From: Candidatus Dadabacteria bacterium
GTDB lineage: Bacteria; Desulfobacterota_D; UBA1144; Nemesobacterales; CSP1-2
Direction of reading: 5' to 3'
DNA: 6,733 nt
NCBI GenBank assembly: GCA_022615255.1
Contig: JAKEHC010000151.1
Span: 1 to 6,733, forward strand
The notes under the pieces are model-generated. The model worked only from the letters and a program-made list of their open reading frames with translations. It had not been told where the DNA came from and ran no database searches. Both the position numbers and the translations under genes were made by a program. Positions 1-5,016 of this stretch are shown here, one piece after another (within the stretch, counting starts at the first letter, position 1; each line of letters begins with the position of its first letter).

Positions 1-804
1 AGTATTCTGAGGTCTTAGAGATAAGATAAATCCGAAACTAGGAAACGTAAGAAGCCACTCGTTGAGAGGAACTTCAAAAGGTCTGGGTATTCTGTCAATA
101 TAAATTTCCGCCCCCTTTCCTGAACCCTCGAGAAGCATCAGTGTAGAGCCGATAAGCCCTGCCATGCTTACATCCCTTGCCGCATCCGCCAGTCCGTCCT
201 CGGCTATTTGAGGCAGGACCTCCAGTTGACTTAAAGCCTCCATTCCGCTCAAGTTACTCGAAGAGTCCCAGAAATTAAACCCAGAATAAAATTTCCCCTT
301 AAAGCTAGAGATAAAAATTAAATCATCGTCTACGCGAGCATCAAAACCCGAAAGCAGTTTATTAGCCCTGCCAAGTATGAAGACAGAAAGTGAAGAAGAA
401 CCAATTTCCTCAGTTAAATGCCCGCCGACTACCGGAACCATGTAACGGGATGCATTATCACTAATCCCACGAAGCGCTTCATTTATTTGTTCAATATCGG
501 ACGCGAAAAGCACATCCACTATAGCCATAGGCCTCCCACCCATAGCGTAAATGTCATTAACATTTGTAAGGACAGAGGTGCGCCCGGCAAGGTAAGGATT
601 TGATTTTAAGAGCGAGGGGTAAACACCTTCGGCGGCTAGAAGCAGATAACCGTCTTTGGTTTTAATAGAAGCGGCATCGTCACCTAGAATTACATCATTG
701 CCATCAATTTGAGAGACACGAGGTAGGAAGTGCCAGAGGCCCTTCAACTTTCCCTTCTGGATTAATCTAGGAGAACTACGTAAAGCCGAAATTAGTTCCT
801 TCAT
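1..804 (-). CDS. AIR synthase-related protein, Sll0787 family (3' end cut off by window edge)
   Basis: I translated this uninterrupted frame by hand: 268 codons from ATG at 804 to the window edge with no stop, so the C-terminus (perhaps 50-70 residues) is missing. It shows the PurM/ThiL/SelD/HypE superfamily pattern: an N-terminal ATP-site GDDAA at residues 41-45, NVNDIYAMGG at 81-90, GGH at 127-129, and a C-terminal-domain DVSMAGLIGS at 211-220 followed by GAEI and PSFGF. The family binds ATP and usually activates a carbonyl or carboxyl-type oxygen as a phosphate; the substrate of this subfamily is not known to me. An AGAGGG Shine-Dalgarno (810-815) sits 5 nt before ATG. The upstream codirectional neighbour is a GNAT of the MSMEG_0567 type, the standard partner, and this supports Sll0787-type over PurM, ThiL or SelD. 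No frameshift is seen. I am confident of the superfamily and fairly confident of the subfamily; the function is unknown. Confidence 0.85.
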   Translation of the reverse strand, partial: MKELISALRSSPRLIQKGKLKGLWHFLPRVSQIDGNDVILGDDAASIKTKDGYLLLAAEGVYPSLLKSNPYLAGRTSVLTNVNDIYAMGGRPMAIVDVLFASDIEQINEALRGISDNASRYMVPVVGGHLTEEIGSSSLSVFILGRANKLLSGFDARVDDDLIFISSFKGKFYSGFNFWDSSSNLSGMEALSQLEVLPQIAEDGLADAARDVSMAGLIGSTLMLLEGSGKGAEIYIDRIPRPFEVPLNEWLLTFPSFGFILSLRPQNT

Positions 805-824
805 TTTTTCCCTCTATAATTCAA

Positions 825-960
825 CCACTAAGGCTCTAAGTCACAAAGAAGGAATATGGATTTTAAAGTGTTTTCAGTAGTCAAAATACAGAATCCAGAA
901 GATTAAGTATTTTGGCTTCTTGTTTCTGAATTCTAATTTCGTGTCCCAGTGTTTTCGTGG
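825..960. repeat. Octamer-repeat, imperfect palindromic intergenic element (MITE/REP-like)
   Basis: The left arm (825-848) reads as three consecutive octamers, CCACTAAG, GCTCTAAG and TCACAAAG. The right arm (937-960), read on the minus strand, is CCACGAAA, ACACTGGG and ACACGAAA. The arms match as inverted repeats at 15 of 24 positions with a common NCACNAAG theme. Inside is a hairpin: perfect 8-bp arms CAAAATAC (882-889) and GTATTTTG (907-914), extendable outward by three pairs including one wobble, and inward by AATC/GATT (892-895/901-904) after a 2x2 internal loop. It fills almost all of the gap between the GNAT stop and the AIR-synthase-like start. No target-site duplication or ORF is evident. 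From memory, similar CCACNAAG-type palindromic repeats are scattered in many environmental bacterial genomes; I could not confirm copy number here. Confidence 0.6.
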
Positions 961-967
961 CATAGCT

Positions 968-1420
968 TTAAGCCGAATCCAAATCAGCCTCCATTAGCTG
1001 GTGAAGAAAGCCTTGATACATAATAGGCTTTCCTACGGGTACCCAGTTTAACCTCTCAAAGAATCTCACGTTCTGAGGCTGTATGTATGCAAGAAATTTT
1101 GTGCAACCTTTGGACTTTACTGTTTTTACCGCAAGCTTTACAAGATTTGTCCCTACTATTCCATTTCGAAAACCGGGACCGGCGTTAAGCCTTCCACCAA
1201 ACCAAGTATCCCCCTCTTTTTTGTAGCACCTGACCCCGCCTACCACTTTCCCAGTTGATTTTTCAACTGCAACTAGGTGCAGCGCATCTTTGTCATATTC
1301 ATCAGTATCATTTTCGGCAAATATCCTCTGTTCCTTAACAAATACCTCATGACGTAAGCCGAAATACCCGGCTAATTCCTCATCAGTCTCCGCAATCTTG
1401 AAGACAAACTCCGCCACCAT
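968..1420 (-). CDS. GNAT-family N-acetyltransferase-like protein, MSMEG_0567/Sll0786 type
   Basis: This is a 150-residue single-domain acyltransferase-like protein of the GNAT fold. The N-terminal motif LRHEVFVKEQRIF (residues 22-34) is followed by DTDEYDKDALHLVAV (38-52), VVGGVRCY (59-66), WFGGRLNA (73-80), the likely acyl-CoA pyrophosphate loop RNGIVGTNLVKLAV (85-98), and FLAYIQPQNVRFFERLNW (109-126). The pattern FxRLxW followed by a histidine (H140) near the end and a terminal MEADL-like tail is characteristic of the MSMEG_0567/Sll0786 group. In mycobacteria this domain is fused to an AIR-synthase-like domain; here the two are separate neighbours in the same order. Substrate unknown. ATG at 1420 lies only 2 nt after GGAGG (1423-1427). 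A GTG at codon 2 (1415-1417) has a normal 5-nt spacing and may be the true start. Stop is TAA at 968-970. Confidence 0.85.
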   Translation of the reverse strand: MVAEFVFKIAETDEELAGYFGLRHEVFVKEQRIFAENDTDEYDKDALHLVAVEKSTGKVVGGVRCYKKEGDTWFGGRLNAGPGFRNGIVGTNLVKLAVKTVKSKGCTKFLAYIQPQNVRFFERLNWVPVGKPIMYQGFLHQLMEADLDSA

Positions 1421-1422
1421 AT

Positions 1423-1427
1423 CCTCC
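1423..1427 (-). promoter_or_regulatory. Ribosome binding site of the GNAT gene; bears on start choice
   Basis: On the minus strand the sequence is GGAGG, then AT, then ATG GTG. The 2-nt gap to the ATG is unusually tight, while the next in-frame codon, GTG, is 5 nt away. I infer that initiation may use the GTG; the protein would differ by one residue only. Confidence 0.5.
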
Positions 1428-1446
1428 GCGTTAAAAGAAAATTATG

Positions 1447-1482
1447 GAGAAAACTTTTTCTCTACATAAAACAGTGTTTTAT
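1447..1482. promoter_or_regulatory. Two adjacent perfect palindromes between promoter and GNAT start (possible operators)
   Basis: GAGAAAACTTTTTCTC (1447-1462) is a palindrome with 7-bp arms and a 2-nt centre. ATAAAACAGTGTTTTAT (1466-1482) has perfect 8-bp arms around one G. They lie 3 nt apart between the predicted -10 elements and the GNAT ribosome binding site. The position and the tiny centres fit dimeric repressor sites on DNA better than RNA hairpins. No regulator gene is visible nearby, and AT-rich palindromes can arise by chance, so a regulatory role is inference. Confidence 0.35.
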
Positions 1483-1491
1483 CCGATATCT

Positions 1492-1532
1492 ATTATATTC
1501 AACATTTTATTAACTCTAGTAGAGAAATGCAA
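1492..1532 (-). promoter_or_regulatory. Candidate sigma-70 promoter for the GNAT/AIR-synthase pair
   Basis: On the minus strand TTGCAT (1527-1532) is followed after 17 nt by TAAAAT (1504-1509), which matches the -10 consensus at 5 of 6 positions. A perfect TATAAT (1492-1497) lies just downstream without a good -35 and could be an alternative -10. A perfect 11-nt palindrome, CTCTAGTAGAG (1514-1524), sits in the spacer. This is the only convincing promoter upstream of the GNAT gene, so the pair is probably transcribed independently of the SirB1-like gene. Confidence 0.4.
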
Positions 1533-1678
1533 GTACCTTTCTTAGAAAACGAAAAATAGATATTTTGAGGATAGGTATTGCGTATGAAATAACAATCAGA
1601 AGGGGTTACAACTTAGCCCTATTCAGGAGTTCAAAGCCTCTTATTTCTTCTTAAGGGTTTGTATGGAAGACGATTCTA
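1533..1678. other. Intergenic stretch between SirB1-like stop and GNAT promoter
   Basis: I see no supported gene, RNA or strong terminator in this stretch on either strand. Only weak 4-bp complementarities are present (for example AGGG near 1601 with CCCT near 1617), with no following T-run on the minus strand. How transcription of the SirB1-like gene ends is therefore not visible. Confidence 0.5.
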
Positions 1679-2518
1679 TCAATTTATCCTTGCGGTTAGA
1701 CCCTTTAGTAAGGGTATATAGTTTCTGATTACATCAACATCCTTAGCCTTTGGAGCATTCCTGAGATAAGTCTCAAGGTCGGCTAGTGCTTGGGCGAAAC
1801 ACTCAAGACCATAGTAAAGCATTCCTCTATCCTTTATCTCATTCATATCTCCGGGATTTATAAGAAGGAGCTTATCAACAACTGAAAGAGCCTTAAGACT
1901 GTTCTTCGAGCTCAAGTAAATACTCTTTAGGTTGTGAAGCATTCTAGTTAGTATTTGCTTTTTTGTGACAGGCTCAAGGAATTCGCTTTGAAGTTGAATA
2001 TTGCGCCCGTAGATTCTATTTAAAATTTCATCGCATTCCTTTTTCGTGAGGACCCTTCCTTTGTTAAAAGGGTCAATAAGAATCTCTTCACCTAAACCTG
2101 AATATTTTACTATGAAATGACCGGGAAATCCCACCCCAGTTATTGGTAAACCCAACCTATTCGCAATCTCTATATATAGGACCGAAAGAGAGATAGGAAT
2201 ACCTATCTTTCTGTCCAAGACATCGTTCAAAAAACTATTTTTAGGGTCGTAATAGTCATCCTGGTTTCCTCTGAATCCCTCTTCGACGAAAAGACACCTG
2301 TTCATCTCACTTATCATCGAATGGGGGGCGGCACTATGCCCGACACGAACATTAATTTCTCCAGCCATTAGGTCTAGCTTTGAGAGGTACTCATCAATAT
2401 CAAGGTCAGGGTACTCCTCTTTTGCAAAAAGAAGCGCAGCCTTGGCAAGCTCGACTTCTTCATCCTTTCTACTTACCATCTCGTCAAAAAGCCTTCGCGC
2501 TTCGGGTTGGTTTTTCAT
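1679..2518 (-). CDS. SirB1-like protein: transglutaminase-like domain plus TPR-type C-terminus
   Basis: The product has 279 residues, a usual length for the SirB1 family. Recognisable family signatures are LFVEEGFRGN (76-85), YYDPKNSFLNDVLDRKIGIPISLSVLY in two parts (89-100 and 101-115), RLGLPITGVGFPGHFIVKY (121-139) and ILIDPFNKGR (146-155), covering the transglutaminase-like domain. Residues about 190-265 are helical repeats of TPR type (for example ALSVVDKLLLINPGDMNEIKDRG at 210-232). His134 (PGHF) and Asp149 (IDPF) remain from a Cys-His-Asp triad. The expected Cys position, in the ISLSVLY segment, carries Ser/Leu, so protease or transglutaminase activity is doubtful; this is usual in the family. 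Its molecular role is not established. ATG at 2518 has GAGG 2 nt upstream, and an in-frame TGA further upstream leaves no earlier start. It is divergent from eno. It looks cytoplasmic: no signal peptide or membrane segment. Confidence 0.85.
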   Translation of the reverse strand: MKNQPEARRLFDEMVSRKDEEVELAKAALLFAKEEYPDLDIDEYLSKLDLMAGEINVRVGHSAAPHSMISEMNRCLFVEEGFRGNQDDYYDPKNSFLNDVLDRKIGIPISLSVLYIEIANRLGLPITGVGFPGHFIVKYSGLGEEILIDPFNKGRVLTKKECDEILNRIYGRNIQLQSEFLEPVTKKQILTRMLHNLKSIYLSSKNSLKALSVVDKLLLINPGDMNEIKDRGMLYYGLECFAQALADLETYLRNAPKAKDVDVIRNYIPLLKGLTARIN

Positions 2519-2570
2519 TTCCTCTTGAGCTGATACGCTTTGTCCTTTTTTAAGAAATCACTCTAGTCAT

Positions 2571-2579
2571 ATTATAACA
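2571..2579 (-). promoter_or_regulatory. Extended -10 promoter of the SirB1-like gene
   Basis: The minus strand reads TGTTATAAT, a perfect TGnTATAAT extended -10 element. No good -35 box is seen at 16-18 nt upstream, as is common for extended -10 promoters. Transcription would start near 2564, giving a leader of about 45 nt before ATG at 2518. Confidence 0.5.
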
Positions 2580-2594
2580 CAGCCTATTGAACCT

Positions 2595-2623
2595 TTGAGA
2601 GAATCATCAGATTTCATTTTCAT
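2595..2623 (+). promoter_or_regulatory. Candidate sigma-70 promoter for eno
   Basis: TTGAGA (2595-2600, 5 of 6 to consensus) is followed after 17 nt by TTTCAT (2618-2623, 4 of 6). It is divergent from, and close to, the extended -10 of the SirB1-like gene. Transcription from here would give a leader of roughly 110 nt before the GTG start. The -10 is weak and other arrangements are possible. Confidence 0.3.
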
Positions 2624-2725
2624 TAGAGTCCGCTTCATCAGAAAAGACTACTGACTAAACTCATCCGAAAACATTTGATAAAAATCCTCCCTCATGGTAA
2701 TTTCCCACTAAATTTCAAATTTCTC

Positions 2726-2730
2726 GGAGG
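2726..2730 (+). promoter_or_regulatory. Ribosome binding site deciding the eno start
   Basis: GGAGG lies 10 nt before GTG (2741-2743), with a second GGAG directly at 2738-2741. The upstream in-frame TTG at 2675 has no Shine-Dalgarno and would add 22 residues not found in enolases. TCCTCC at 2685-2690 is complementary to GGAGGA at 2726-2731 and could mask the site in the mRNA. Confidence 0.7.
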
Positions 2731-2740
2731 AAAAACTGGA

Positions 2741-4018
2741 GTGTCAAAAATAGCCTCTGTAAAAGCTAGAGAGATTCTGGATTCACGCGGAAACCCTACC
2801 GTTGAAGTTGATATTATGTGTAGCGACGGCTCCTTTGGAAGAGCCGCCGTGCCTTCTGGGGCTTCCACAGGAGAGCACGAAGCGCTGGAGCTTAGAGATG
2901 GAGATAAGAAGAGGTACCTTGGGAAAGGCGTTCAAAAAGCGGTAAGAAATGTTAATGATGTAATCGCCCCCAAAACAATCGGTCTAGACGTAACCGAACA
3001 AGCTGATATAGACAAAACTATGATTAAGCTTGATGGCACCGCAAATAAATCAAAGCTTGGAGCAAACGCCATTCTTGGAGTATCGCTCGCAGTAGCAAAA
3101 GCCGCTGCGAATTCCAAAAGGCTTCCACTCTACCGTTACCTAGGTGGGAATTCGGCAAATATACTACCCGTCCCTCTTATGAACATAATAAACGGCGGCG
3201 CGCATGCGGACAACAACCTTGATATTCAGGAATTTATGATTGTGCCCCTGGGATTTAATTCTTATTCCGAATCAATAAGAGCAGGGGTAGAAACCTTTCA
3301 CCGTTTAAAGGGAATACTGAAAAATAAAGGTTATTCGACATCCGTGGGTGATGAAGGCGGGTTCGCACCCAACATGAAATCAAATGAAGAGGCAATTGAA
3401 TCCATACTCGAAGCTATAACACAAGCGGGGTATAAGGCGGGGGAAATCCCTTTAGCCCTTGATGTAGCATCCAGCGAATTCTATAAGAATGGGAAATACG
3501 TAGTCGGAAATAAGAAACTCAGTAAGGAAAAAATCGCAGATTTATATAAAAGCTGGGTCAGCAAATATCCAATAATCTCCATCGAAGACCCACTGGCTGA
3601 GGACGATTGGGAAGGGTGGAAAATTGTTACAAAGGAGCTTGGGAGAAAGGTTCAGCTTGTAGGTGACGACCTTTTCGTGACAAACACCAAAAGGCTTTTA
3701 AAAGGTATAAAAGAGGGAATCGCTAACTCTATTCTGATTAAAGTCAACCAGATTGGAACCCTCACCGAAGCATTAGAAGCGATTCAGATGGCTGCAAAAG
3801 CGGGTTATACCTATATAATCTCTCACCGTTCAGGAGAAACGGAAGACTCCACCATTGCTGATATCGCCGTTGCTACCGGAGCGGGACAGATAAAAACTGG
3901 CTCGGCCTCGAGGAGTGACAGGGTGGCAAAATACAATCAACTCCTGAGAATCGAAGATGAATTAGGAAGTGAAGCAAGGTTCTTAGGTAAGCCAGCATTT
4001 AGAATCAACTTTAAATAA
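2741..4018 (+). CDS. eno: Enolase (phosphopyruvate hydratase)
   Basis: This enzyme interconverts 2-phosphoglycerate and phosphoenolpyruvate in cytoplasmic glycolysis and gluconeogenesis. From the GTG at 2741 the protein has 425 residues, the normal bacterial length, and begins MSKIASVKAREILDSRGNPT as enolases do. Mg ligands are Asp241 (ALDVASSEF), Glu282 (SIEDP) and Asp309 (VGDD). Catalytic residues are Glu205 (GDEGG) and Lys334 in the signature ILIKVNQIGTLTE (331-343). Substrate contacts are His155 (GGAHADN), Glu164 (QEFM), His362-Arg363 (SHRSGET) and Lys385 (QIKTG). All key positions are present, with no frameshift. A longer frame opens at TTG 2675, but the extra 22 residues are unlike the family and lack a ribosome site. 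The gene stands alone: divergent from the SirB1-like gene and convergent with argF. Confidence 0.97.
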   Translation: MSKIASVKAREILDSRGNPTVEVDIMCSDGSFGRAAVPSGASTGEHEALELRDGDKKRYLGKGVQKAVRNVNDVIAPKTIGLDVTEQADIDKTMIKLDGTANKSKLGANAILGVSLAVAKAAANSKRLPLYRYLGGNSANILPVPLMNIINGGAHADNNLDIQEFMIVPLGFNSYSESIRAGVETFHRLKGILKNKGYSTSVGDEGGFAPNMKSNEEAIESILEAITQAGYKAGEIPLALDVASSEFYKNGKYVVGNKKLSKEKIADLYKSWVSKYPIISIEDPLAEDDWEGWKIVTKELGRKVQLVGDDLFVTNTKRLLKGIKEGIANSILIKVNQIGTLTEALEAIQMAAKAGYTYIISHRSGETEDSTIADIAVATGAGQIKTGSASRSDRVAKYNQLLRIEDELGSEARFLGKPAFRINFK

Positions 4019-4021
4019 CTA

Positions 4022-4077
4022 AACTTTGCTAGCCGTTCTTTAACAGTCGCTGAATCAAAGTTATGCCTGCATTCAGC
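4022..4077. repeat. Two interlocking 7-bp inverted repeats in the eno/argF convergent gap
   Basis: AACTTTG (4022-4028) is complementary to CAAAGTT (4056-4062), and GCTGAAT (4049-4055) to ATTCAGC (4071-4077). Both pairings are perfect. The second left arm abuts the first right arm, giving an H-type pseudoknot topology (loops 20, 0 and 8 nt) if both form. This is the only structure between the convergent stop codons, so a role in ending transcription or protecting 3' ends is possible. No U-tract follows on either strand, so it is not a standard intrinsic terminator. Coincidence cannot be excluded. Confidence 0.4.
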
Positions 4078-4095
4078 AGAATAGAAATTTTAAAA

Positions 4096-5016
4096 CTATA
4101 TACTCCCTGCAATAAACCTCTCAAGTATCGCTTTCCCTGTGTGAAGCCTATTTTCCGCCTGTTCAAATATGATTGAATTCGGACCATCTACAATATTATC
4201 AGTGATCTCTTCCCCTCTATGAGCGGGAAGACAATGCATCACCAACACATCAGGCTTTGCAATAGAAAGAAGCCCGCTATTTATCTGATAAAGTTTGAAA
4301 ACCTTCATCCTCTCCCCCATCTCATTTTCCTGCCCCATGCTCACCCAAACGTCGGTGTAAAGAACATCCGCTCCTTTTGCAGCTTCCCGGGAATTGTTTG
4401 TAATCTCTATCTTCACATTTTTAAGATTATCCCTCTCTTTTATTATACCGCTATCGGGCTCGTATCCCTTCGGGGTTGCAACGGCAAGATGGAATCCGAA
4501 AATAGCAGAAGCACCGATAAGAGAGTTGGCGATGTTGTTTCCATCCCCCACAAATGCGAGCTTCATTTTTCCGATATCAACACCCTTCTCCCATAATGTA
4601 AACAAATCCGAGATGATTTGGCAAGGATGTTCAAGGTCGGTGAGTGCGTTAATCACCGGAACAGACGAATGTCCTGCAAACTCCTCGATTCTTTCCTGAC
4701 CATACGTTCTGATTATTACCCCATCAAGATAAGATGAAAGCACACGGGCTGTATCAGCGATTGACTCGCCACGACCGAGTTGTGTGTCACGCGAGCTTAT
4801 GTAGATCGCGGACCCCCCGAGGTCCTTTATTCCCACCTCAAAAGAGATTCTAGTCCTGGTAGAAGATTTTTCAAATATCATACCGATAATCTTCCCTTTC
4901 AGTGTATGGCTGTATCCTCCCCTTTTCTTTAGTTGTTTAAGCTCAAAGGACCTGGCGAATAAGGCTTCTATTTCCTCTTTTTTCAGGTCAAAGATACTTA
5001 AAAAGTGCCTAAGCAT
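4096..5016 (-). CDS. argF: Ornithine carbamoyltransferase
   Basis: This enzyme condenses ornithine with carbamoyl phosphate to citrulline, the sixth step of arginine biosynthesis; it works as a cytoplasmic trimer. At 306 residues it has the typical length. The carbamoyl-phosphate motif STRTR is at residues 52-56, HPCQ at 130-133 and the domain-linking nucleotide-fold-like FVGDGNNIANSLI at 155-167. The ornithine-binding DVWVSMG (222-228, with the SMG loop) and HCLPAHRGEEI (261-271) separate it from aspartate carbamoyltransferase. The ATG (5014-5016) overlaps the argD stop by one base (TAATG), and AGAGG (5024-5028) lies 7 nt upstream inside argD, so translation is probably coupled. It is the last gene of the argB-argD-argF run. 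The anabolic role (argF rather than a catabolic arcB) follows from the operon. Confidence 0.96.
   Translation of the reverse strand: MLRHFLSIFDLKKEEIEALFARSFELKQLKKRGGYSHTLKGKIIGMIFEKSSTRTRISFEVGIKDLGGSAIYISSRDTQLGRGESIADTARVLSSYLDGVIIRTYGQERIEEFAGHSSVPVINALTDLEHPCQIISDLFTLWEKGVDIGKMKLAFVGDGNNIANSLIGASAIFGFHLAVATPKGYEPDSGIIKERDNLKNVKIEITNNSREAAKGADVLYTDVWVSMGQENEMGERMKVFKLYQINSGLLSIAKPDVLVMHCLPAHRGEEITDNIVDGPNSIIFEQAENRLHTGKAILERFIAGSI

Noticed and set aside
418..603. A 61-codon plus-strand open frame
   Set aside because: It lies antisense within the well-supported AIR-synthase-like gene, has no ribosome site and shows no family resemblance.
882..914. The inner hairpin of the repeat element as an intrinsic terminator between the GNAT and AIR-like genes
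   Set aside because: The stem is AT-rich, is not followed by a U-tract, and belongs to the larger palindromic repeat.
1601..1620. Possible terminator hairpin (AGGG with CCCT)
   Set aside because: Only four pairs, a long loop and no T-run on the minus strand; too weak to call.
2587..2592. TTGAAC as an alternative -35 for eno
   Set aside because: No acceptable -10 hexamer occurs at 16-18 nt; TTGAGA at 2595 has better spacing to its partner.
2932..3117. A 61-codon minus-strand open frame
   Set aside because: It is antisense within the enolase coding sequence and has low-complexity, alanine-rich content typical of a shadow frame.
4219..4699. Two overlapping plus-strand frames of 101-125 codons
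   Set aside because: They are antisense to argF, which has every expected motif in one continuous frame.
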